From NCBI RefSeq assembly GCF_009650765.1, contig NZ_CP045740.1, forward strand, positions 2,666,001 to 2,730,000: a DNA stretch of 64,000 bases. The letters run 5' to 3'. The notes beneath the pieces are model-generated. The model saw only the letters and a program-made list of their open reading frames with translations, did no database searches and was not told the DNA's origin. A program made the position numbers and the translations under genes. The stretch's first letter is position 1. Every line of letters starts with the position of its first letter. The stretch is from Streptomyces sp. SUK 48. Its GTDB lineage: Bacteria > Actinomycetota > Actinomycetes > Streptomycetales > Streptomycetaceae. Below are positions 56,873 through 64,000 of the stretch, piece by piece.

Positions 56873-58093
56873 CTACTTCTTCCAGTCCGCCCAGGACATG
56901 TTCCAGCCGTTGAGCCCGTTGTCCGGGACCACCGTCTTCTCGTGGGAGTTCTTGACGACGACCACGTCGCCCAGGATCGAGTGGTCGAAGAACCAGGCGG
57001 CCGGCGTCGAGGAGTCGTACCCGCCCTTCACGTCGCGCAGGCCGATGCAGCCGTGGCTGGCGTTGAAGTTGCCGAAGGCGCCGCCGCCCCAGTAGTTGCC
57101 GTGCACGAAGGTGCCGGAGCCGGTCAGGCGCATGGCGTGCGGGACGTCCTTGATGTCGTACTCGCCGCCGTAGCCGACCGTGTCTCCGTTCATCCGGGTC
57201 ACGGACAGCTTCTCGCTGATGACCATCCGGCCGTTCCAGGTGTCGTAACCGGGCTTGCCGGTGGTCACCGGGAGGGTCTTGATCACCTTGCCGTCGCGGG
57301 TGACCTTCATCGTGTGCCCGCTCGCGTCCACGACGGAGACCTGGCTGCGGCCGATGGTGAAGGACACCGTCCTGTGCTGCTTGCCGTAGACGCCGTCGCG
57401 GCCCTCGACGCCGTCGAGATCGAGGTCGACGGTGACCTTGGTGCCGGCCTTCCAGTAGTTCTCGGGGCGGAAGTCGAGGCGGTCGTTGCCGAACCAGTGG
57501 CCCTCGACGTCGACCGGCGGGTCCGTCTTGATCTTGATGGACTTCTCGACGGCGTCCGGGTGGGTGATGCCCCGGGAGAAGTTCACGGAGAACGGCATGC
57601 CGACGCCGACGGTGGAGCCGTCCTCGGGCGTGAAGGTGCCGATGAAGGTGCTCTTCGGGGTGACGGTGGTGAAGCTGGAGTCCTTGGCGGTGCTCTTGCC
57701 GTCGGTGTCCTTGGCGACGGCGTGCACGGTGTACTTGGTGGCGGCGGCCAGATGGGCGGACGGCGTCCAGGAGCCGCCGTCGCCGGTGATGCTGCCGTCG
57801 ACCTTCGCGCCCTTGGCGTCCGTGACGGTGACCTCGGTCAACTTCCCCCGGGCCGCGCTGACTTTGAGGGCGCCGTCGGTGGCGACGCCCGTGGCGCCCT
57901 GCTCCGGGGCGATGCTGACGGCCGCCGTGGAGGGCCGGCCCTGCTGGGTCGCGGCGCCCTTGCCGTCGTCCTTGCCACCCCCGCCCCCGCCGCCGCACGC
58001 CGCGAGCGACAGCACCAGGGAGCCGGCTATGAGGCCCCCTGCCGCGCGCCGCCGCCTCGCCACCGATGCCCCCGATATCGGCCGCACGTTCAC
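56873..58093 (-). CDS. L,D-transpeptidase lipoprotein (Ig-like plus YkuD)
   Basis: 406 residues. Signal peptide ends LSLAACGGGG (lipobox). Two Ig-like beta domains (~55-240), then YkuD: the catalytic site is HGNYWGGGAFGNFNASHGCIGLRD-like with Cys in SHGCIGLRD, and HGNYW upstream. It makes 3-3 crosslinks in peptidoglycan. GTG at 58093 follows GGGGAGAACG. Its neighbour at 58265 is a paralogue. Confidence 0.93.
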   Translation of the reverse strand: MNVRPISGASVARRRRAAGGLIAGSLVLSLAACGGGGGGGKDDGKGAATQQGRPSTAAVSIAPEQGATGVATDGALKVSAARGKLTEVTVTDAKGAKVDGSITGDGGSWTPSAHLAAATKYTVHAVAKDTDGKSTAKDSSFTTVTPKSTFIGTFTPEDGSTVGVGMPFSVNFSRGITHPDAVEKSIKIKTDPPVDVEGHWFGNDRLDFRPENYWKAGTKVTVDLDLDGVEGRDGVYGKQHRTVSFTIGRSQVSVVDASGHTMKVTRDGKVIKTLPVTTGKPGYDTWNGRMVISEKLSVTRMNGDTVGYGGEYDIKDVPHAMRLTGSGTFVHGNYWGGGAFGNFNASHGCIGLRDVKGGYDSSTPAAWFFDHSILGDVVVVKNSHEKTVVPDNGLNGWNMSWADWKK

Positions 58094-58264
58094 GTCGTTC
58101 TCCCCTCGCAGGGCCTGTTCGGCCCGCTCCCCACCACAGTTGGTGCGCGAATATTAACTGCCCGGTTTTGAGCGGGGTGTCAGGCGAATGTCACCGTTCC
58201 GTCGCAACTTCCGCCTGGCACCCGCACCGGCCCCCCGCGCGCCGCCCTGTGGCCTCCCACGTGG

Positions 58265-59488
58265 TTATTTCACCGCGGAGCCCGCCTTCCATGCCGCCCA
58301 CGTCAGGTTCCACCCACCGAACCCGTTGCCGGGGTCGACCGTCTTGTCCTGGCTGTTGACGATCTCCACCACGTCACCGACGAGGCTGCGGTCGAAGAAC
58401 CATCCGGCGGGGGTGTCCGAGCTGCCGCCCTGGACGTCCCTGAGGCCCACACAGCCATGACTGACGTTGGCCACGCCGGGGGCGGTCGGGTCCCAGTAGT
58501 TGCCGTGCAGGAAGGTGCCGGAGTCGGTGAGCCGCATGGCGTGCGGGACGTCGGGAATGTCGTACTCGCCGCCGAAGCCGACCGTCTGACTGTTCATCCG
58601 GGTCTCCTCCAGCATCTCCATCACCACCATCTTGCCGTTGTAGGTGGGGTTCGCCGGGGCGCCCGCGGTGATCGGGACGGTGGCCAGCAGCCGGCCGTCG
58701 CGCCGCACCTCCATGGTGTGCGCCGCCGCGTCGACCAGGGAGGTCTGGCTGCGCCCGATGGTGAAGGAGAACGACTTGGACTGGAGCCCGTAGACCCCCT
58801 TGGCGGCCTCGACGTCGCGCAGCCCGAGGTCGACGGTGACCTTGGTGCCGGGCTTCCAGTACCTCTCCGGGCGGAAGTCGAGCCGGTTCTTGCCGAACCA
58901 GTGGGCGCGGATCTCCACCGCGGGCCGCGCCGTGACCCGCACCGCGCGTTCGACGGCGGCCTTGTTCACGATGTCCGTGCTGAAGGCCAGGGAGACGATC
59001 TCGCCGGTGCCGACCAGGGAGCGGTTCTCCGGGGTGGCGTAGGCGATGAACCGTTTGCCGGGGACGTAGGTGGTGAAGGACGCGTGCCGGGCCGAGCGGC
59101 GCCCGCCGGAGTCCAGTGCCACCGCGTCCACGGTGTACTTGGCGGCGAGCGCCAGCTTGTCGTCGTCCGGCCGCCAGGTCAGCCCGTCGGCGCTGAGATG
59201 CCCGGGGACCGGGGTGGCCCTCGCGTCCTGTTCCTCGACCACCTTCACCTTCTCCAGCCGGCCGTCGGGCACCCGCACCCGCAGCCGCCGGTTCTGCGGG
59301 ACGGCCGTGCTGCCGTCGTCCGGGGACACCCGGATGGCGTCCCGGGGTGCCGAAGTTCCGCCGGGTCTGCCGCCCAGGCCCAGCGGGCCCGAGCCGCCCG
59401 CGGAGCATCCGGCCAGCAGTCCGGCCCATGTCAGTACGGCCGCCAGTGCGGCCCCCGCGCGCCGTGCGCGCCCATGTACGTGCCTCAC
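58265..59488 (-). CDS. Second L,D-transpeptidase lipoprotein
   Basis: 407 residues, similar along the whole length to the downstream neighbour: lipobox LAGLLAGCSAG, Ig-like domains, the common core GRSQTSLVDAAAHTMEVRRDG, and the YkuD site with Cys in VSHGCVGLRD preceded by HGNYWD. GTG at 59488 is chosen by the signal peptide; its ribosome site is weak. A tandem duplication gave the pair. The 270-bp gap upstream (59489-59758) holds no recognisable gene. Confidence 0.92.
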   Translation of the reverse strand: MRHVHGRARRAGAALAAVLTWAGLLAGCSAGGSGPLGLGGRPGGTSAPRDAIRVSPDDGSTAVPQNRRLRVRVPDGRLEKVKVVEEQDARATPVPGHLSADGLTWRPDDDKLALAAKYTVDAVALDSGGRRSARHASFTTYVPGKRFIAYATPENRSLVGTGEIVSLAFSTDIVNKAAVERAVRVTARPAVEIRAHWFGKNRLDFRPERYWKPGTKVTVDLGLRDVEAAKGVYGLQSKSFSFTIGRSQTSLVDAAAHTMEVRRDGRLLATVPITAGAPANPTYNGKMVVMEMLEETRMNSQTVGFGGEYDIPDVPHAMRLTDSGTFLHGNYWDPTAPGVANVSHGCVGLRDVQGGSSDTPAGWFFDRSLVGDVVEIVNSQDKTVDPGNGFGGWNLTWAAWKAGSAVK

Positions 59489-59758
59489 GCGCTGCTCAAC
59501 GACCGGGCACGCTCCGGGGAAACGTGAGTGCGAGCCATGCGGTGGGCAGAACAGTGGGAAGGACGACACGTCGGGGAGCCGATCGCCGCGCCCGTACCGG
59601 AGCCGAGGGGCGCGGCCGCACCGGGTGGCCGGGTCCGCCGGCGGCCCGGGGCGCCATGCCGTACCGGGTCCGTCCGGGTGCCTTCGGGGCCGCCCGGCGG
59701 CACCCGTTCGGCGGGCTGCGCCGCTCCCGGGCCGAGCCACTGGAAGAGGGGCCGACAG

Positions 59759-62008
59759 GTGACGAGCGCAGCCGAGCAGCGGGCACCGGCCGAAGGGCGG
59801 GCCGCGGCGCCCTCGACGAACGGCGCCCGGCGCGCCCCGGTGCCCGGGCCGCCGGTGTGGCCGGGGACGCCGACACCGCTGGGGGCCCGGTTCCGGGTCG
59901 GGCCCGACGGGGTGGCGGGCACCAACTTCGCGCTGTGGGCGGCCGGGGCGCACGCCGTGCGGCTGTGCCTGTTCGACGCGGACGGCCGGGAGACCGGGGT
60001 CCCGCTGACCGAGCTGACGCACGAGATCTGGCACGGCTTCGTACCCGGCGTACTGCCCGGACAGCGGTACGGCTACCGGGTGGACGGCCGCTGGGACCCG
60101 TGGACCGGCGCCCGCTGGAACCCCGCGAAGCTGCTCCTCGATCCGTACGCGCGCGCGGTGGACGGCGAGTTCACCCTCCCGGCCGAGGTGTACGGCCATG
60201 TGCGGGACTGGCCGGAGCAGCGTGTCGCCGACACGGTGCGCGACGAACGGGACTCGGCGCCGTACGTCCCGAAGGGTGTCGTGGTCCATGACGACGACGA
60301 CTGGTCCGACGACCGCCGCCCCAAGACGCCCTGGGCGGACTCGGTCATCTACGAGCTGCACGTACGCGGCTTCACCAAGCTGCACCCCGGCATCCCCGAA
60401 CAGCTGCGCGGCACCTACGCCGGGCTCGCCCACCCGGCCGCGATCGAGCACCTGGCGCGGCTGGGCGTGACGGCCGTGGAGCTGCTGCCCGTCCACCAGT
60501 TCGCGCACGAGGACCACCTGCTGCGCCGGGGCCTGTCCGACTACTGGGGCTACAACTCCGTCGGCTACTTCGCCCCGCACGCCGCCTACGCCGCCTCCGG
60601 TACGGCCGGACAGCAGGTCGGCGAGTTCAAGCGGATGGTGCGCGCGCTGCACGCGGCCGGCATCGAGGTCATCCTGGACGTGGTCTACAACCACACCGCG
60701 GAGGCCGGGGAGCTGGGGCCGACGCTGTCCCTGAAGGGCATCGACAACCGCGCCTACTACCGGCTCCAGGACGACGCCCGCCGCTACGCCGACTACACCG
60801 GCTGCGGCAACACCCTGCACGTGGTGCGGCCCCAGGTGCTGCGGCTGATCACCGACTCGCTGCGCTACTGGGTGACCGAGATGGGCGTGGACGGCTTCCG
60901 CTTCGACCTCGCGGCGGCGCTCGCCCGCTCGATGCACGACGTGGACATGCTCTCGCCCTTCCTCGCGGTGATCGCCCAGGACCCGGTGCTGCGCCGGGTC
61001 AAGCTGATCGCCGAGCCCTGGGACATCGGCTCCGGCGGCTACCAGGTGGGCGCCTTCCCGCCGCTGTGGGCCGAGTGGAACGACCGCTACCGGGGCGCCG
61101 TACGGGACTTCTGGCGGCACGCGCTGCCCGATGTGCGCGAGATGGGCTACCGGCTGTCCGGCTCCAGCGACCTGTACGCCTGGGGCGGGCGCCGCCCGTA
61201 CGCCTCGGTCAACTTCGTCACCGCGCACGACGGTTTCACGCTGCGCGACCTGGTGTCGTACGAGCGCAAGCACAACGAGGCCAACGGCGAGGAGAACCGG
61301 GACGGCAGCGACGACAACCGGTCCTGGAACTGCGGCGCGGAGGGCGAGACGGCGGACCCGGAGGTGCGGGCCCTGCGCCGCCGCCAGCTGCGCAATCTGC
61401 TCACCACGCTGCTGCTGTCCACCGGGGTGCCCATGCTGGTGGCCGGTGACGAGTTCGGGCGCACCCAGGGCGGCAACAACAACGCGTACTGCCAGGACAA
61501 CGCGACCGGCTGGCTCGACTGGTCGCTCCTGGACGAGCCGGGCTGGCGGGCGCTGTTCGCCCTCACCTCGCGGCTGATCGCGCTGCGCCACCGGCATCCG
61601 GTGCTGCGCCGGCGCGCCTTCTTCTCCGGGCGGGCGCAGGCCGCGGACGGGCTGCGGGACCTGGCCTGGTTCACGGCGCGGGGCGCGGAGATGACCGAGG
61701 GCGACTGGTACGCGCCCGCGGCCACGCTCGGCATGTATCTGTCCGGGCGGGACATCCCGGGGCGCGACGAGCGGGGCGCGCAGGTGGTGGACGACAGCTT
61801 CCTCGCGGTGCTGCACGCGGGCGCGGAGCCGGCCGGCTTCGTGCTGCCGGGCCCGCCGTGGGCGGAGGGTTACGAGGTGGTGGTGGACACCTCCCGGGAG
61901 GACCAGTCGGCGCCGCCCGGCACGGCGCACCCGGCGGGCACGGAACTGACCGTGCCGGGGCGGTCGGTGCTGCTGCTGCGGGTCCTCGGGGGTCCGGGGA
62001 CCGGCTGA
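59759..62008 (+). CDS. glgX: Glycogen debranching enzyme
   Basis: 749 residues. After a Pro/Ala-rich leader comes a CBM48 domain (PLGARFRVGPDGVAGTNFALW) and the GH13_11 barrel: YNHTAE, DGFRFDLAAAL with the nucleophile Asp, LIAEPWD with the Glu, and VTAHDGFTLRDL. It removes alpha-1,6 branches from trimmed glycogen. GTG at 59759 follows GAAGAGGGG; the open frame continues upstream but without family-like sequence. No other glg or tre gene is adjacent. Confidence 0.95.
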   Translation: MTSAAEQRAPAEGRAAAPSTNGARRAPVPGPPVWPGTPTPLGARFRVGPDGVAGTNFALWAAGAHAVRLCLFDADGRETGVPLTELTHEIWHGFVPGVLPGQRYGYRVDGRWDPWTGARWNPAKLLLDPYARAVDGEFTLPAEVYGHVRDWPEQRVADTVRDERDSAPYVPKGVVVHDDDDWSDDRRPKTPWADSVIYELHVRGFTKLHPGIPEQLRGTYAGLAHPAAIEHLARLGVTAVELLPVHQFAHEDHLLRRGLSDYWGYNSVGYFAPHAAYAASGTAGQQVGEFKRMVRALHAAGIEVILDVVYNHTAEAGELGPTLSLKGIDNRAYYRLQDDARRYADYTGCGNTLHVVRPQVLRLITDSLRYWVTEMGVDGFRFDLAAALARSMHDVDMLSPFLAVIAQDPVLRRVKLIAEPWDIGSGGYQVGAFPPLWAEWNDRYRGAVRDFWRHALPDVREMGYRLSGSSDLYAWGGRRPYASVNFVTAHDGFTLRDLVSYERKHNEANGEENRDGSDDNRSWNCGAEGETADPEVRALRRRQLRNLLTTLLLSTGVPMLVAGDEFGRTQGGNNNAYCQDNATGWLDWSLLDEPGWRALFALTSRLIALRHRHPVLRRRAFFSGRAQAADGLRDLAWFTARGAEMTEGDWYAPAATLGMYLSGRDIPGRDERGAQVVDDSFLAVLHAGAEPAGFVLPGPPWAEGYEVVVDTSREDQSAPPGTAHPAGTELTVPGRSVLLLRVLGGPGTG

Positions 62009-62148
62009 GCCCGGGCGCCGGGCGGGCGCCGGGCGCGCCTGTGCGACGGCTGTGCGTGACGCGGATCACGTGGCGCGGGTGCAGCGTCCGAGGGGGTCCA
62101 GGGCCTTTCCCCTTGTGAAGAGCGCCGGCGAGAACGGGGACCGTGGGA

Positions 62149-62655
62149 ATGGAGCAGGCTCGGGCCGGTGAGTACGACGCGTTCGTGGCGGCCCGCTGGT
62201 CGGTCCTCGTCCACCTGGCCCGTCTGCTCACCGGGGGCGATCGGCATCGGGCCGAGGACCTGTTGCAGGAGTCCTTGGTCAAGCTGTGGTTCGCCTGGCC
62301 GAAGGTGGCCGACGAGGCGCCGGAGGCGTATGTGCGCACGGTGCTGGCGCGGGCGGCGGCCCGGTCGGCGCGGCGGCGCTGGTGGGGCGAACGGCCCGTG
62401 GAGGAGCTGCCCGAGGTGGCGGCCGGCGGCGATCTGTCGGCGACCGTGGCCGAACGCTCCCGGCTGGAGGCGGCGCTCGCGCGGCTGACACCGCGCCAGC
62501 GGGCCGCCGTGGTCCTGCGCTACTACCAGGACCTGCCCGACCGGCAGGTGGCCGAGACCCTCGGCTGCCCGGTCGGCACCGCACGGTCCCATGCCGCGCG
62601 CGGGGTGGCCCGGCTGCGGCAGCTGCTGTCGGACGTCGTCGAGCCGGTGGGGTGA
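62149..62655 (+). CDS. SigE-family (ECF41-like size) sigma factor
   Basis: 168 residues. Region 2: FVAARWSVLVHLARLLTGG, HRAEDLLQESLVKLWFAW; region 4: LTPRQRAAVVLRYYQDLPDRQVAETLGCPVGTARSHAARGVARL. This is the short Streptomyces SigE-50-family type. ATG at 62149 is eight bases behind CGGGGA; the GTG at 62143 is too close. It is followed after 3 bases by a membrane protein gene likely to be its anti-sigma partner. Confidence 0.9.
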   Translation: MEQARAGEYDAFVAARWSVLVHLARLLTGGDRHRAEDLLQESLVKLWFAWPKVADEAPEAYVRTVLARAAARSARRRWWGERPVEELPEVAAGGDLSATVAERSRLEAALARLTPRQRAAVVLRYYQDLPDRQVAETLGCPVGTARSHAARGVARLRQLLSDVVEPVG

Positions 62656-62658
62656 GTG

Positions 62659-63261
62659 ATGAAGCTCGGGAATCACGTGGACGAGACCGGCCTCGACGGG
62701 GCCGGTGAGACCGAAGGCGCAGAGGGGGCCGAGGGGGCCGACGGGTTCGAACAGCGGCTCGCGCGGCTGATGCACGGGACGCTGGAGCCCGCGCCGTTCG
62801 AGCCGCGGCACCGGGAGCGGCTGCGGGCGGGGGTGCGCACCCGGCGCCGGGCGCGCGCGGCGTACCGGGCGGCCGGTTCCGCGGCGGTGGTCGCGGGGCT
62901 CGGCCTCGGGCTGTTCCTGTGGCCGCACGGGGACACCCAGGTACGGCCCGGCGCGCCGGCGCCCCGGCCCGCGACGAGCCCGGCGCCCTCGCCGTCGGTC
63001 CCGCCGAGCGAGACACCGACCACCTCACCGACCCTCCCTCCCACGTCGATCCCGAACTCGCGGCCCAGCTCGTCGAGTTCGGCGCCGCCCGGCGCGCCCG
63101 GTACGACCGCCACCACCTCGTATCCGCCCGACGCACCCAGTACGACGCCGACCACCTCGTATCCGCCCGACACACCCAGTACGACGCCGACCACGTCGTA
63201 CCCGCCGCCCACCACGACCACCACGACCGCCACCGCGAACAGCGAACGGGGAACCACGTGA
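62659..63261 (+). CDS. Single-pass membrane protein, probable anti-sigma-like partner
   Basis: 200 residues. A cytoplasmic part (FEQRLARLMHGTLEPAPFEP, RERLRAGVRTRRRARAAY) leads into one membrane helix (AAGSAAVVAGLGLGLFLW) and a ~110-residue extracellular tail of Pro/Thr/Ser, with TTSYPPDAPSTTP repeated. The pairing with a sigma gene and the topology suggest an anti-sigma factor, but there is no zinc HxxxCxxC motif. ATG at 62659; its TGA overlaps the next GTG. Confidence 0.8.
   Translation: MKLGNHVDETGLDGAGETEGAEGAEGADGFEQRLARLMHGTLEPAPFEPRHRERLRAGVRTRRRARAAYRAAGSAAVVAGLGLGLFLWPHGDTQVRPGAPAPRPATSPAPSPSVPPSETPTTSPTLPPTSIPNSRPSSSSSAPPGAPGTTATTSYPPDAPSTTPTTSYPPDTPSTTPTTSYPPPTTTTTTATANSERGTT
63117..63221 (+). 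repeat. 42-bp in-frame repeats encoding TSYPPD motifs
   Basis: Two full 42-bp units and a partial third begin CCTCGTATCCGCCCGAC, CCTCGTATCCGCCCGAC and CGTCGTACCCGCCG. Each encodes TSYPPxxPSTTPT. They lie in the extracellular tail and can vary in number by slippage. Confidence 0.8.
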
Positions 63262-64000
63262 TCAGCATCCGACCGGGCCGGCCCGCCACGCCGGCCAAGG
63301 CCCCCGCGCCCCGGCGCGCCCCGCTGCCCACCCACCACGACGAGCCCGTACTGGACCTGGTCGTCCCGGTGTACAACGAGGAGAAGGACCTGGAGCCGAA
63401 CGTCCGGCGGCTGCACACGCATCTGCGGGACACGTTCCCCTACCCCTTCCGGATCACGATCGCCGACAACGCGAGCACCGACGGCACCCCGCAGATCGCC
63501 GCCCGGCTGGCCGGTGAGATGGCCGAGGTGACCTCGCTGCGGCTGCCGGTGAAGGGCCGCGGCCGGGCGCTGCGGGCGGCCTGGTCGGGTTCGCGGGCGC
63601 CGGTGCTGGCGTACCTGGACGTCGACCTGTCCACCGGGCTCGCGGCGCTGCTGCCGCTCGTCGCACCGCTGATATCCGGCCACTCCGACCTGGCCATCGG
63701 CACCCGGCTCGCGTCCGGTTCGCGGGTGGTGCGCGGACCCAAGCGCGAGGTGATCTCGCGCTGCTACAACACGCTGCTGCACTGGACGCTCGCCGTCGGC
63801 TTCTCGGACGCGCAGTGCGGGTTCAAGGCGGTGCGCCGCGAGGCCGCCGAGCGGCTGCTGCCGCTGGTGCGGGACGAGGAGTGGTTCTTCGACACCGAGC
63901 TGCTGGTGCTCGCCGAACGGGCCGGGCTCCGCATCCACGAGGTGCCGGTGGACTGGGTGGACGACCCCGACAGCAGCGTCGACATCCTCGCCACCGCGCT
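63258..64000 (+). CDS. GT2 family glycosyltransferase, dolichyl-phosphate-mannose type (partial)
   Basis: 247 codons are visible before the window end; the gene is not closed. It begins VISIRPGRPATP, then the GT2 core LDLVVPVYNEEKDLEPNVRR, ITIADNASTDGTPQIAARL, the DxD-type YLDVDLSTGL, IGTRLASGS and FSDAQCGFKAVRREAAERLL. It probably transfers sugar to a polyprenyl phosphate. GTG at 63258 overlaps the preceding stop (GTGA), so sigma, membrane partner and transferase form one operon. Confidence 0.88.
   Translation, partial: MISIRPGRPATPAKAPAPRRAPLPTHHDEPVLDLVVPVYNEEKDLEPNVRRLHTHLRDTFPYPFRITIADNASTDGTPQIAARLAGEMAEVTSLRLPVKGRGRALRAAWSGSRAPVLAYLDVDLSTGLAALLPLVAPLISGHSDLAIGTRLASGSRVVRGPKREVISRCYNTLLHWTLAVGFSDAQCGFKAVRREAAERLLPLVRDEEWFFDTELLVLAERAGLRIHEVPVDWVDDPDSSVDILATA

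Noticed and set aside
58265..61930. 1221-codon frame joining the second L,D-transpeptidase to sequence over glgX
   Set aside because: Only the part from 59488 downward is real; the rest is antisense to glgX.

Overview
The window is a segment of Streptomyces (or very close relative) chromosome. The evidence is a GC content above 70 percent with strong G/C third-position bias, many GTG starts, two rare TTA (bldA-type) codons, and gene content matching from memory the core-arm region around SCO5511 down to about SCO5445 of S. coelicolor (gatCAB, ligA, mnmA, an oligopeptide ABC operon, gcvT-gcvH-glyA-sdaA, glgX). I see no prophage, insertion sequence, CRISPR array, rRNA or tRNA. Gene order is that of a housekeeping region with accessory islets.

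Layout. 1-5.6 kb: the membrane half of a probable cyclic-di-GMP enzyme (cut by the window edge, with a BldD-like box upstream), a frameshifted D-2-hydroxyacid dehydrogenase, an aldo/keto reductase, a quinoprotein sugar dehydrogenase and small proteins. 5.6-8.6 kb: an MMPL transporter coupled to an acetyltransferase. 8.65-12.2 kb: gatC-gatA-small ORF-gatB, ending in a perfect 20-bp terminator stem. 12.3-13.9 kb: a TetR regulator divergent from a DUF4267/cupin pair with matching operators. 14-18.8 kb: rmdB (GGDEF-EAL, with a TTA codon) and ligA. 18.8-25 kb: a MetE-like protein, SDR, LOG-family protein, DUF427, a hydrolase, mnmA and cysteine desulfurase. A TPP-type riboswitch sits between the last two on the opposite strand, with no gene downstream of it.

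25-31 kb: a FabR/DesT-like TetR, then an operon of ribbon-helix-helix protein, DUF4097 protein and drug-type ABC exporter, preceded by an array of 10-bp operator-like repeats. A LysR/NTF2 pair follows. 31-35.7 kb: thioesterase, membrane esterase, a frameshifted TRIC-type channel and a secreted M1 peptidase. 35.8-42.6 kb: an oligopeptide permease operon (C-A-B-D-F) whose last ATPase has a long repetitive tail. 42.8-50 kb: two SseB proteins and a kinase, divergent from a tandem glycine riboswitch that heads gcvT-gcvH-glyA-sdaA. The group fits glycine/serine flux control. 50-59.5 kb: a bldA-type acetyltransferase, GH25 muramidase, EF-hand protein (CabD-like), MerR/GNAT pair, YncE lipoprotein plus deacetylase, anti-sigma-type ATPase, enoyl-CoA hydratase and two L,D-transpeptidases. 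59.7-64 kb: glgX, then a SigE-family sigma factor, a membrane-anchored Pro/Thr-rich partner and a glycosyltransferase cut by the window end.

Two patterns cross the window. First, short tandem duplications (25, 27, 29 and 35 bp periods) repeatedly straddle or abut stop codons. Second, two otherwise intact genes are broken by a missing G in the same local context (five G followed by CTC), which looks like a homopolymer undercall in the assembly.
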